From NCBI GenBank assembly GCA_015680685.1, contig MNCI01001065.1, positions 683,728-747,727 of the forward strand: a stretch of DNA of 64,000 bases, written 5' to 3'. The translations under genes were made by a program, and so were the position numbers. Under the pieces are notes generated by a model. That model was given only the letters and a program-made list of their open reading frames with translations. It ran no database searches and was not told the DNA's origin. Source of the stretch: Gnetum montanum (taxonomy: Eukaryota; Streptophyta; Gnetopsida; Gnetales; Gnetaceae). Positions 26,271 to 38,430 of this stretch are shown piece by piece; position 1 is the first letter of the stretch, and every line of letters begins with the position of its first letter.

Positions 26271-27110
26271 ATTACATTTGCCAACAAAGGGATCAACCTT
26301 TCTACATTTATCTGGAAAGCTTAGATGTGTCTATAGCTGTGTTGTTGTGCCAAAAAAGGGATGATGGGTTAGAAGTCCCTATCTATTATCTAATTCACGC
26401 TCTATTTGTGTACGAAACAAGGTACAATGAATTAGAGCGTAACTTTTTGGAATTGGTGTTTGCATTAAAAAAATGTAGACACTATCTTTTCTGTAGCCAA
26501 GTCAACATAGTTTGCAAGAATAACATTCTGCAGGCCATCACAAACAACTTATACGAGAGCAGGAGTATAGCCTACTGGAAGGTCATCCCAGTGGAATTTG
26601 ACTTGCACTACGTCAACCAATCATCCACAAAAGGCCAGGCCATAGCCGACCAGCTTGTAACATCACCTGTTAATGATCAAGCTACAATAGAGCCCAAGTT
26701 TCCTGATGAACAGATACATAGTTTAATCCCTGTACCGACAGGACTCGAAGCAATGTTATATTTCAATGGAGCTTCAAGTACTAGAGGCGGTAGTGCTACC
26801 ACCGTCATTACGCTCTCCCCTGAAGATGTTCGCCCATTGGCTTACCGCCTGGTGTTTCCTTATACGAACAATGTGGCAGAGTATGAGGGGCTCCTCAGGG
26901 GATTGTTGACAGCCAGGGAACTCAACATTCAACACCTGGTAATCTGAGGTGATTCGATGCTCATCATCAATCAAATCATAGGAGACAACGCCTACAAAGC
27001 TGTGCATCTGCAATCCTATTGTGATATGGCTAAAGATCTCCTAAGATAATTCACAACAACTAACATCCAACACATGTCACATAATGATAACACTGTAGCC
27101 GATGCACTAG
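26271..27110 (+). pseudogene. RNase H plus second (archaeal-type) RNase H of the Tat element
   Basis: The first RNase H covers about 26320-26640 (YNELERNFLELVFALKKCRH, then IADQLV). The second begins near 26735 with EAMLYFNGASSTRGGSATTV and continues PYTNNVAEYEGLLRGL, then GDSMLIINQI and NTVADALATLA. Its first active-site aspartate reads N (YFNGAS where the family has YFDGAS). Having both domains defines the Tat lineage. One stop lies at 26945-26947. Confidence 0.85.
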
Positions 27111-28480
27111 CCACACTAGCTTTAAACATGCCACCACATTTGTTTGCCACCTAGCCTGCTTTAATGACAGAATGTACAAACCTTGTCATTCAAGCAACAC
27201 AAATCTCTTCTCTAAGCACAGGAGGAATGCCAGAATGGTATGATAACATTAAGACCTACCTTCTACATGGTGAACCACCGCACGAGTTAACACCTGCACA
27301 AAAAGATGTAGTCTGGAAGCATGCCAGGCAATACGTCATCATCGGAGACAATACTCTATGTAGACACTCTTTTGATGGAGTATTTCTAACTTGCGTTAAT
27401 AATGAACAAGCACAAAGAATAGTTAGCAAATTCCATGAAGGACTATGTGGAGGACACATAGCCCCGCTAGCCATGGTTGCTAAAATCAGGTGCTTAGGGT
27501 ATTACTGGCTGTACATGGAACGAGACTGCCTTACCAAGGTTAAGACATGTGATACATGCCAATGTTACACAAATTTAATACATGTGTCACCAACTGAATT
27601 GCATACTACACAGATCACTTGGCCATTCCAACGATGGGGACTAGACATCATAGGCCTCATCATGCCTAAGTCTTCCGCAGGACATAGCTTCATTATCACC
27701 ACCACCGAGTATTTCATGAAGTGGGTCAAGGCTATTCCCCTACGAAAGATTACATCTCAATAGGTTTTCCATTTTATCTTGGACAATATAGTAACCAGGT
27801 TTGGGCTTCCCATGACTATTGTGACTAACAATGGGCCACAATTTAGTAGTACCGAAACCAAATATTTCTACAGTAACCTTGGTATTAAGAAATCTTTTTC
27901 CTTACCCTATTACCCACAAGAAAATGGTCAAGCAAAGGCAACAAACAAGGTGATCATCAATTTACTAAAAAATATGTTCAGTAGCAACAAAAAAAGATGG
28001 CATGAAAAAATCCTCTATGTTCTATGGGCCTATTGTACGACATGTAGAACAGCTACCGGTAGGACACCCTATAGCCTAGTCTATGGATTTGAAGTAGTGT
28101 TGCCCTTGGAACTATAGGTTCCCTCATTGTGGATGGTCATCTCCATGGTTATAAATGAGACTCAACACAACAAGTCCAGGATCGTGGATTTAGACTCAAT
28201 AGAGGAGAAATGCATCTAAACACTTGATAGCATTGAAAGATATCAAGATAGGCAGAGAAAAAAGCATCATCACAACCTACATCAGCGACCGATCAAGAAA
28301 GGAGACTTAGTTCTCAAAGCCGTTTGTGAACCAGTAAGCAAATTCTTTGCAAGCTGGGAAGGCCCTTTCCTAGTCGTCAATGCATACGGCAACAGAGCAT
28401 TTAGGCTAGCAGACATCAACGACAACGAACTCCTGAATCCGGTGAATCATATGTACCTGAAGCAGTACCACATCTAGACA
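27111..28480 (+). pseudogene. Tat-type integrase remnant
   Basis: The zinc finger is intact in outline: H and H in FHEGLCGGHIAP (27430-27470), then CDTCQCY (27547-27570). The core begins WPFQRWGLDIIGLIMPKS. The second catalytic position reads N (VTNNGPQF) and the third reads K (NGQAKATNK where E is usual), so it is inactive. The C-terminal part has IKKGDLVLKAV and SWEGPFLVVNAYGN, ending near MYLKQYHI (28476). A stop at 27761-27763 splits the frame. Confidence 0.85.
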
Positions 28481-28509
28481 TCGTCTTGGCTCAAACGCAA
28501 GGTAACAAA

Positions 28510-28830
28510 CATCCACTACAATGTAAAACTAGTAGTGTCGTAAACATCTGCTACGATGTAAAACTGGCAAAGTTTTCGACCATCCGCCATGACATGAAAC
28601 TGGTAAGGTAAGTATCCATCTACTGAGACGTTAAACTAGCACAGACTTGTCCCTTGGTCATGACACAAAACTGACACCCACAACATGGTCTGCTAGGACC
28701 ATAAAATAGCTCTTTCACCGTCTGCTATGACGTAAAACTAGCACACTTCAGTCTCCCCAGACTTTAAACTGGGACCATGGTCAATTGGGACTTAAAACTA
28801 GCAACAACAGTCCACCAGGACCTAAAACTA
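28510..28830 (+). repeat. Degenerate tandem array with TAAAACTAGCA core
   Basis: About nine units of roughly 30-45 bp share a core like CTACGATGTAAAACTGGCA or GGGACTTAAAACTAGCA. It directly follows integrase. Such 3' arrays are typical of Tat/Ogre elements. The core matches that of the smaller array at 19740-19915. Confidence 0.65.
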
Positions 28831-30035
28831 GAATCTGCCAATAGACAATCCATGAAGCAAGCGATCGTGATCATTCTTGCACAGAATCCCTACTAGACGG
28901 AACAGGTAGGGCGTTGGAACAGATGCAACACTGCTACCCTACTGGCATCCTACTGATTCCTTCGATATGCCAAAAGGCATACTACTGACCCCTCGAAGAT
29001 GCTGCTACGATAGCCACTCTATAGTTGCAACTCTTGGGATCAACTTCACCACTTAGGGCCCCAAGGAAACTATCGTCACCCATATCTTTGGTGGCCTCCA
29101 CCCGTCGCTACTACCAAACTCTGCCTTAGCAGATTCATCTGACTGGTTCTTTGCCCAGTCATATGGATAAGATGAGTCTGGCTATTGATGGTGAATTCCT
29201 AAGCCACGACATCAACAAAGGGAACCTGCCTCTTGCTATGGTCCCTTCTCTGTGGCCTGCACTCTCCTTTCCTCTTTGGACAGCACTTGTTTCAACAGCC
29301 TCCCTAGCGATTAGGACGATTTCTTTTGCTCTCTGTTCTCTGTTATGTTTTGCAGGTTACTTGCTATGATAGCATTGTTCAAGAATGCATTCACTAGGAG
29401 GTGAGGCGTCATAGCATTTTGAGGTGGCTGCTCAGACTAGCCTAACTGCTTGGGAGTGCAGACCTTGCCTTTTCCCCCACTAAGCACATTATCTTACTTT
29501 CTCCTCCCCTTATCTTTACAACCACCCTCATCCTTTCCTCCTGTTTGTATAGAATGTGAGTATATAGGAACTCTTTCACACATGATAATCAGCCCATCCA
29601 TGAATTGGCGTAACGCAACTCGCCTCATGGAAAGCATCTACGATTCAAAAAAAACAAAAAATGGCAAAGCTAGGCAGAATGGATGAAACACAACTCGTCT
29701 AGGCCATACGAGCGTAACGCAACTTGTCCACGCAAGCCCCGCATATAAAATATAGTACAATAACCTCTCGGGAAAACACCCATGAGAAGATGCCTAATAG
29801 CATGTTTTCGAAGTATCCTGCTCATGCTTGAGTCTTCCCCGAACCTCCCTCTCTCATGATGGTAAAATCCCTCTTCTGTTCCTTACGCTTCCAACCTTCA
29901 CACTTCCACGCTTAACAGAGCAAAATCTAAGCAGCTGCCAATAGACGATGTTGATGTCTTTACCTCTATGGTGTTTTGTATTCTTTGTCGACATCTCTCA
30001 GGCAAGCCCTCCAAATGTCAACAAAGAGGAGCCAT
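28831..30035 (+). other. Tat 3' non-coding region with polypurine tract
   Basis: No supported gene. Short frames at 29151-29369 and 29450-29686 are low-complexity hydrophobic and not convincing. The end, ACAAAGAGGAGCCAT (30021-30035), is the probable polypurine tract just before the 3' LTR. Confidence 0.5.
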
Positions 30036-31249
30036 TGAAACACTGTGAAATTTTGAGACCTCGATGATTCAGCAAGGTCTCGAAGCTTTGACAAGGATTT
30101 TCAACAAGCGGCACATCTCGGCAAGTTTTCTTTTTTTCGGCTAAGGGCCTGCTACGCTACGCTATGTAGCATAGCGTAATAGACTCCAAAAGGACTGAAC
30201 AAAAACAAGGGATGTGCAGCAACAACACTTCAATTTTGCAAGATAGTTGTGTTATGCTATGTTACGCTATGCAACATAATGTAATGCAACGCAACGTAAT
30301 GCAAGCAGATAATTAACTTAATCGCAACAATGGAGACAGCAAAATCCAGGTGGTGACAATAATTACACCACGATACACTTCCCAACGTATCATAGCATAG
30401 TTGCGGGATAGTTTGTTCAGTGCAAAAGACAAAGCCAAATGAACTGTCTTCTTAAAGGGTGATTATGCTATACTACTCTTCAGAGTGTAATGCAGTGTAG
30501 CACCACAAACTTCGGCTACAACACATCAGGTCAACGGCATCTTGTGGGCTCAGGACACGCATCATCTAAACTACATTTTTCTCTTGACCCTCATCTTATA
30601 AATACCCTAGTAGACAATGCTCAAGGGGTTGGAAAGATTGACAATTTTTTTTTGGTTGACAGCTATTGGCAATTTTTGATATTTTTTGGTGAAGATTGGT
30701 GAGAGAACAAAAGAGAATCTGCAATAGAAAGAACATCGATGAAGACCAACAAGAGCTTTCGATCAGAAACTTCAAGTTAGCAGACACTTTACTCTGAGTC
30801 TGACTTCCTTGCGCCCATATTGGCTAGAACAAGGTAGCTCGGCCTTTGCTTGTTTCATCTCTAAATAGCTTTCTTGTTCTTGGCATGTGCTTCGTCTAAA
30901 CCAAAGTTTGCCTGCAATCATTGTATTTGATGTATTTGTTTATAAGCTAAATCCCAGATCTTGGGATTGCATATTCTCTAAATTCAATTTATTGCATCAT
31001 ATTTACATAAACTTTACAATCGTTTTGCATTGTTTACATCGTCCTCGTTGCCTTCGAGATCACCTATATCATATCTCCCCATTGAAATCATCATCTTGTA
31101 ATCCAAACATTACAAAATTTGCTGATTAAGTAAGTCCCTGTCTAATCGACAAGACCGTTCAGAGCACCTTGGATTCATTTTCTCCAGCACGGCCCTCACA
31201 CGGATCCAGGGTTGGAACTGTGTACACGAATCTTTGCTCGGTATTTCCA
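30036..31249 (+). mobile_element. 3' LTR of the Tat-type element
   Basis: It starts TGAAACACTG and ends GTATTTCCA at 31249. It aligns with 14446-15658 along its full length, including the TATA box (CTTATAAATACCC near 30594-30606). The TAGCGTAA-rich block is present but its 13-bp inverted repeat is partly eroded here. Differences from the 5' LTR are mostly C/T and G/A, as expected for old methylated DNA. Confidence 0.8.
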
Positions 31250-32801
31250 ATGATCGACATTTTCCATCGTTATAATATCCACAGTTAGTTGCCTGGTTTC
31301 CACTAGTTAGTCCAGCAACTCCTCATACTGGGCTATGTTGAATTTGCTACTAACTATTCCTATGGATGTCTACACATCTTGAACTACAAAATTTTTTGGT
31401 ACAGATGCTACAAGTATGTTCAATGCCTTGGCAATTTTATCAACAACCACCTTTGCTATTGTCTTGTGCCCATGATGCTGCATCATCAAGATAGTTGCCC
31501 CCTCACCTTCCTCTAGATGCACTGATAAAGTAGCACCATTCCCAGAGATTTTTGGGAATTGTTACTATTATGAGAGAGAAATTGTTACCTCTCAAGTGCT
31601 AAGATTCGATCTTGTGAGTAGTTTCATTCTTTGGGTTGAGAAAATTAGTCCACCTCTCTCCATCTAGCTAATGGTTTAAGCCACTTTGTTGAGGTGACAC
31701 ATCACTAGGCAATACATAGATGGATTGCCATCACTCATTCCTACTTGTTGCTCCTACTCACACAAGAGCTACTCTTAGATCTCGCGCATTTGTTCAAGGG
31801 TAGTGTGAGACTTCGACGTTATTTTGTGAGTGAACGATGGAGGTCATGGTTGCTACTTCTCTTCCTTGATTGTGTTAGGGGTCTTTTCTTTCATCATTTC
31901 TACCCAAGAAGTAGAAGGAGCATGCCTGATTATATCATTGCCTTTTGCATGGTTTTATGATGATGCAGGGAAAGGGAAGGGCCTTTCTTCCATGTTCATT
32001 TTTCTTAAATTACTTCTCTATCTCTAGATAGATCAATTGTTGAAGATTGATAGGGAATTTTCCACTTAGAGTGGCACACACATGAACGAAAAAGGTAGTT
32101 ATCTTACTTGGCCTCACCATTGGATTAAGGTGATAGGCCACTATCTTGAAATATACATGCTTCACCAAGGTAAGTGCATCATACTCCTTGCAATCCACTT
32201 CATAACATTGCTCGGTCCACTCCTTTTTTTCCTCTAGGTCTACCTATGTAGATATCTTTGCCGAATTGTTTTCATTATCAAGCAACCTGAGGGCCTACAC
32301 AATGATCTCCATTGAGTAGGACACTTGAATATCCTTGATCTTCATAATGGCTCCCGCTTGCCTACCATCCTAGAAAAGATATGTCTCTCTCATGTATCAT
32401 TCCCCATTAGAAGTGATGATTGGCCACCTGGGAGAGTTCTGCATCTACATCTTGACTTCTACTAAAGCATGTTTAAATAATGGTCTAAAGTTTAATTCTT
32501 GGAGAATTAAACGTTGGATGTCACCAAGCTTGATTTGATTAAGGTAGGCTTGAGTCAATGTAACCTCAAGTCTTGGCACCAATCCTAGCACCTCATCTCA
32601 ATGGGATTGTTCGGTTATGGTCCCTTCCTAGAGAATCTATTGGATAGATTTCACTTTGGGCTCTTCCTGAAGAGGTCTCATCACATGAGTTTTTGCTCCC
32701 TATTCTTGGGCTTTTTCTTGCTATTCTCTTCTAGCTCTAGGTCGTTTGTCCCTTGGTTGGGATGATCCTCCTTCTTGCAGATGTTTTGGTTTAGGTGTCA
32801 T
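31250..32801 (-). pseudogene. Extra gene of the Athila-like element, N-terminal part
   Basis: On the minus strand the frame starts MTPKPKHLQEGGSSQPRDKR (ATG at 32801-32799) and continues with stops: LEVTLTQAYLNQIKLGDIQR, then LKHVYFKIVAYHLNP-like sequence near 32160. A TATA-like TTATATATATAA lies about 440 bp upstream (33241-33252). A good donor (AAG/GTGAGT) lies at 33196/33195, so a 5' leader intron is possible. It is cut by the Tat element and resumes at 14445. I do not recognise the family. The MTPK start is shared with the antisense gene of the Tat element, which may be chance. Confidence 0.5.
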
Positions 32802-34895
32802 TTGTAATCACAACATGGCCAAGCATTAGCACTTTTTGTGTAACTTTGAAACATTTGGAATACCTTATGTCTTAGTGTAGTTACACTAGGCTAAGTTGTG
32901 ATCAAGGTTGGTTTGATTATTTTAATATTATTTTATTATTATCTGATTAAATAGGTTACTAGAGTGTGTTGGAAGGGTTTAACTATCATAGGTTGATGAT
33001 TTAATATTATTTTATTTATTAAACCCATGGAGGAGTTAGAAAATTTTCCTATCAAAAACCTAAGGTTTGTGGCATCCGCAACACAAAGCATACCTTTGGA
33101 AGTTGCAGGGTTCAAGAATGGAGTGAATTGGACAAATGGTTTGAAAGTTACAAGCTCTAGAAGGTTTTGAGCTCTAAAAATTTGCAAAAACTCACCTTAT
33201 GTTTGAAGCAAATGGAAAAAAAAATTCTAAGTGGTGGGTGTTATATATATAATTTTTCTCATGCATCGACTAGGCCTTGTCAATGGAACCTAGTCGATGC
33301 GGTTAGCTGCGTCGAATGGGCCTAGTCAACACAGTTATTGACCACCATTGACCAAGTCAAAATTCTTAAAATACAAGAAGTTTTTGAGTGAAATTAGAAT
33401 TAAATGAAAGCCCAAGAAGCCAAGAACACAATGAGATGCATGAAGAGGGCTTGAGGTTTCACAAAAGATGGAGAATGATTGGAGAAATTCCTTAAGGAGC
33501 CAATAGTTGGATGCAACTGATGGGGAATGCAAAATATTTGATTGCCAAAATGCCCAAGGATAAGGGACTTAACTAGCCCAACCAAGAGCTATGCAAGTGG
33601 ATCCTCCCCATAGTAGGCTTATGTCTTTTTTCCCTTGCATAACATTAACTAAGAAGTCTATGGACCCCATAGTTGATTAATGGTTACAAAAAATTACGTG
33701 CTGAATCCTAAAAAATCTACCTAAGAATTTTAACATGTCAAATGAAGATAATAAACAAAAACATGAAAATTGGTAGTGAGGTGAGTTATGGAAAGTATTG
33801 ATTAGTGAGATAGAAAGTAGAATGGCTTTCCCAACCATGGTCACATGAAGTCCCTTGTGGGGTTTATGGTTAAATGACCCAAGCAAAGTCCATCCTTAGT
33901 TTAAATCAAAACCAATGACTTTCAATGACTTCACATCACCATCCCAGAATCAGTCCACCCACCTTGAGACATAAGAATTCTCCCACAGACAACCACTGTT
34001 CCTTCTTTGAGAAGAAAAGAGAAGTAAGAAGTGAAAAAGGACCTTAGTTAGAGGGGACCTTAAGACAAGGGTAACATGTCTTTCTAGTCCCATAACCAAT
34101 GCTTGTAGCCTATTTATTTTGTTTAAGAGGTATGCTTTGAATTCCCATAATGTTTGTAGTTGTTTTTATTTTTGAATTTTTGGATGGGAACCACACCATG
34201 CAAAGACTTATTCAATTTCCTATTATTGGTTGACATAGAATGGTAAGAAATCCATGAAAACACACATGCACTCAAGCAAGTAGAGAGGCATAAAGAGTAT
34301 TAAATCCCATTGAATTCACACACTTTTCAAACCTTTGAATCTTTTCCAAGTTTGGAAACTACCAAGGTCACAAATTCGTTAAATTTTTATTAATTAAAAA
34401 GGAACCTCATACTACTAAAACTAGAAAAACCATAGAGTTGATGGATGGGAGGATGATGTGGACTTACTACCTATTCCATGAAAAAGAAACTTGTCTTAGT
34501 CATTAGTCATTAAAACTCAAAAATAGAAACTAGACATTAGTAATAAAAAACATTAGGTATAAATTACCATTAGTAAACAACTATAACATCACTATGTCCA
34601 GTTGGCAACAAAGTAATTTTATTAGAAACTATGTAAAATTCACACAAAAATAAAGGAAAATGTAAAAGAAATTGTAAAAATAAAATATACTAATGATGTT
34701 GTAAAATAAAAATTTGGAAAAATAACAAAGCGTAAAACAAAAATGTGTAAAATAAAAAATTAGAAAAACTAAAGAGATACTTTAATTGTTAGCTCAAATA
34801 GCCATCTTTCCCACAACTGATTTGAAAGAAGGAGATCCGAAAGATTGAGCATGGTCATCCATCCGATGAGGTGTTGATGGCACTAGTTTGCTTGG
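32802..34895 (-). mobile_element. Non-coding 3' region of the Athila-like element
   Basis: From about 34890 down to 33340 it aligns, inverted, with the 3' region of copy A, for example around 34055-34135 against 2850-2950. From 33330 to 32802 it is unique and holds the TATA-like site and possible leader of the extra gene. No other gene is supported. Confidence 0.6.
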
Positions 34896-35960
34896 GCTCG
34901 TGAAAAGGTTTTACTTATTACATGTTAACCAACTACTTTTTGTTTAGGCTCTTAGGTTTGTAAATTAACATGGCCATAGAAGGAAAGATTTCATAAATGA
35001 TATAAGGTCCTTCCCATAATGTTTGGAACTTAGTTCATTGAGGTGTGTGTGTAGGATTTCAGTAAAGGACCTTGTCTCCAGGTTAAAATTTTACCTTGCA
35101 TATTCTAAGGTCATGGCATTTTTTTTAAATGCTTTATGCACTTCATTCAAAGATAGGGCTACCAACTGATTTTCATTTAGCATATTAAGGTTGATCAATC
35201 TCTCTATTTGTGTTAGGCTTAAGTTAAGGTCCAGGTCATAGGCTGTTGAAAGTGTATGGAGGTTGGATTGAATTGGAAGAGTTGGTAATTTTCTGTACAC
35301 CAACTCATTGGGAGAATAGCCTATAAGGGGCTTCCATGTGGAGCAGTGGGACCAAAGGGCATCATATAGTTTCATGCTCTAGCCTCTTCTATATTTGCTA
35401 ATTGTTTGAGTTAAAATCATAGTGATCTCCCTATTGGTAACCTTTGCTTGATTGTTAGCTTAGGGATGGTAAGATGTTGTTAGCTTATGTTCAACTCCCA
35501 AGTGTTGCATGAGCTTGCAAAAAGTAGCACCTATAAAATGAGTATCATTGTCAAAAATTAGTGCACATGGCACTTCAAACTTGTTTACAACATTTTTTTG
35601 TACAAACTGAGCAATAGTGAAAGATGTATAGTTAATGATGTCTGCTGCTTCTCCCCATTTTGTACAATAGTCAATAGCACCTATTATGTATGCCTTTCCA
35701 TTTGACTTGGATGTGATGGGATCCATGAAGTCTATGCCCCAGATGTTGAAGGGTTCTAATTGTTGGATCCATTGCTGATGTTCCTTCATTCAATTGGTCA
35801 TCCCACCATCTTGTTGATAGCATTCATAAGAGTGCATGACTTGATGGACATTCCTAAAAAGTGTTGGCCAATAGTACCATACCATTAGGATTTTAATGGT
35901 TATGAAAATCCCTATATAATGGCCCCCATAAAGACCCTCATGAGCATCTTGGAGAATACA
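34896..35960 (-). pseudogene. Integrase remnant of the Athila-like element
   Basis: On the minus strand the core reads QQWIQQLEPFNIWGIDFMDP, then AIDYCTKWGEAADI and VPCALIFDNDTHFIGATF. The second core aspartate is kept (IFDND), unlike in copies A and B. The downstream part reads TWKPLIGYSPNELVYRKLP and ends near KKNAMTLEYAR, followed by a decayed C-terminus. It is the counterpart of 1040-2189 with fewer lost residues in the core. Confidence 0.8.
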
Positions 35961-37500
35961 TAGTTAAGTAGGATCAGGAACATACCAAAAAACCAAGCCA
36001 TCAATGCACACCTTGTAAAGATGTCCATTTATCTTCATGAAGCATTTGGCTTCATAAAAAACTATTTTTTTTTTTGGAAGTCTAGGTCTTGTGGCATCTC
36101 CTGAGTGAGAAGATAAGTGAGGATGCCATTGTATCATTTTGGTTCAATAGGCACTTATTCATTTATTGCACTAGCAAAGAGGAGTTAATTAAGAAATTGA
36201 TTAGAGAGTGAGCTCTCATCCTCTTTGTTGTCCTATTGTAACCAAGACAAGTAATCCACAACCACATTTTTAGTTCCCTTTTGATCTACCGTTATAAGAT
36301 CAAACTCTTGCAAGATCACTAGCCACTGTATGACATAGAGGCTCAACATCAATTTATTTATTAGAAGCAAATGACACTATGATTAGTGTGCACAAACACT
36401 TTGTACCCAAGCACATAGTGCATGAACTTCTCCAAAGCATACACCATGACCATCAGTTCTTTCTTCATTGTGATGTTTCTAATCATCCAACTGTGTAAGC
36501 ATGGCTTCTAAGGCATAGTTTGATGCATCTTTCATGATGTGAAACAGAGGTAAACAATCAGGTGCTCATAGAATTAAAGTCTCTACAAGGCTCTCCTTAA
36601 GCTATTGAAATGCCTTTTCACATTTCTTAATCCATATGAATGGAACATCTTTCTTTGTGAGCTTGACCAATAGTTTTGCAATCTTAGAGAAATTCTCTAT
36701 GAATTGTTGGTAGTAGCCACTATGTCTAAGGAATTACTAGACATATTTAATGGTTTCTTATTGGTGGGTTATTCCTTGACTATCTTGAATATTTTTAGAG
36801 TCCACCTCAATCCCTACTTGAGAAATTCTATGCTCCAACATAATTCCCTCTTGGACCATGAGGTGGCTCTTTTGCTAATTGAGCTAAAGATTAGTCTCCA
36901 CACATATTTTAAGCACTTGATCAAGGTAGTCTAGGGCTTGCTCAAATGTAGCACTATAGGTGGAGAAGTCATCCGTGAAGACTTCCATCCCACTACCAAT
37001 CTACTATTGAAAAATGCTCATGAAAAGGTGTTGGAAAGTTTTAGGGGCATTGCATAAACCAAATGACATATTTTGATATGCAAAAGTTTCCTAGGGACTT
37101 GTAAACATAGTTTTGACTTGATCCTATGATGTGATTTGAATTTGGTTATAGCCACTATAACTATCCAAAAAGTTATAATAGCAATACCCAGAAATAGTGT
37201 CCAACACCTAGTTCACAAATGGCAATGGAAAATGATATTTGAACGTTGCCATGTTCAACAGCTTGAAATCAATACAGACCCACCACTGGCCACCTTTCTT
37301 TGGCACAATTACAAGTGGGCTAATCCACTCACTGTCCACAATTGGATAGATGAACCCTACATTGAGGAGTTGTTCAATTTCCTCTTTGATGATTTGCTTT
37401 AATTTAGGGTTTAGCCACCATTGTGGCTACCTCTTTGGCTTCATGGATGAGTTAGTATAGATGCAATGCTGGGATATCCTAGGATTAATCCTTATGAGTT
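35961..37500 (-). pseudogene. Reverse transcriptase and RNase H remnant of the Athila-like element
   Basis: On the minus strand RT has the catalytic box EVFTDDFSTY at about 36990-36960, with both aspartates kept. Thumb sequence like copy A follows (YYQQFIENFSKIAKLLVKLT), then RNase H fragments near 36560-36300 and the linker to integrase. Many stops and frameshifts are present. A poly-T run (36064-36076) lies inside it. Confidence 0.75.
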
Positions 37501-38430
37501 TTTGATATGATCAAGAAAAGTTTGTTGGTCATTTGTTGACCACCTTTAACAACATCCTTTTCTACTTAGGAGCAAGGTTGACATTAATTATCACCAGATT
37601 TTCATTTTTTAGAAATACATATTCTATGCTAGTAGGTAGAGTTTTCAACTCTAAGGGATCTTATTTAAAATTATTAGATATTTCCAGCTCTTTCCAATTG
37701 GTATTATCAAGTTCATCATCAAAGAGTTGGCAATGAACTTACTCCATCCATGCCTTCAAATTAGGCACAACTTAGGCACTTAGTAGGGTCCATACAAAGT
37801 GTGCTACTTTTAGAATCAACTATCAGCCACTAGGTATCCTCTTGATTTTTGGCTGCTATGTACAAGCACTTTTGTATTTTAGATTCATCTACACACTGTT
37901 TACATACATTGAATGATGTGTTTTTGAGAGACTAGACTTTCTGCACACAGTTGCACTTGATATTGTTCTATGCAATGCATGGAACTCTCTTCTTGATCTT
38001 TTTTAATGCATTTTCCTCAAAAATATCCAAGGAAAGATCTCTAATGCCCATTTTCACATCAACAATGCTAAACCAAGCCCTTCCCATAATGATTAGGAAG
38101 TCCCCCTTGCAATTGTTAACTTTGATCACCAGGAAATTCACAGGATATGATCACCCATAGATAATAGTCACAATTTCCTCCACTAATCCCAAGGGAATAG
38201 TGATGAATTGATCTACCAATTCTAAATGGATATTGCTCTTCTTACGAGAAGTTAGGTTCCAAGCATTGTAAATTTCATGAAAAATTAGGCTAACACCAGA
38301 CCTAAATCGAGAAAAGCCTTGCATGGCTCATTTCTTGCAATCTACAAGTAGATGAGAGGACTTCTAGGATTAGCTCTTTTCCTAAGAAGGTTGCTAGCCT
38401 TGATCCAATCAAATATAGTGTGGCTTAACA
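37501..38430 (-). pseudogene. Protease region remnant of the Athila-like element
   Basis: On the minus strand sequence parallel to copy B protease (4260-4750) is visible: RSPLIYL.IARNEPCKAFLD, where copy B has SPLIYLQIAGNEQCKALLD. The active-site triplet is decayed. A further match is the stretch around 38160-37950 corresponding to copy B 4500-4700. Confidence 0.65.

Larger units (their letters stand above)
14446..31249 (+). mobile_element. Tat-type Ty3 retrotransposon, nearly full length
   Basis: Two direct LTRs (14446-15658 and 30036-31249) bound a primer site, gag, protease, an antisense extra gene, reverse transcriptase, RNase H plus a second RNase H, and integrase. The doubled RNase H is the hallmark of the Tat/Ogre lineage (established knowledge). 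The LTRs differ by roughly one base in ten to fifteen in stretches compared by eye, mostly transitions, so the insertion is old. ATGAT follows the 3' LTR (31250-31254) and also occurs at 14435-14439, six bases before the 5' LTR; this is a possible but imperfect target duplication. It is inserted in the extra gene of the minus-strand Athila-like element. Confidence 0.85.
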
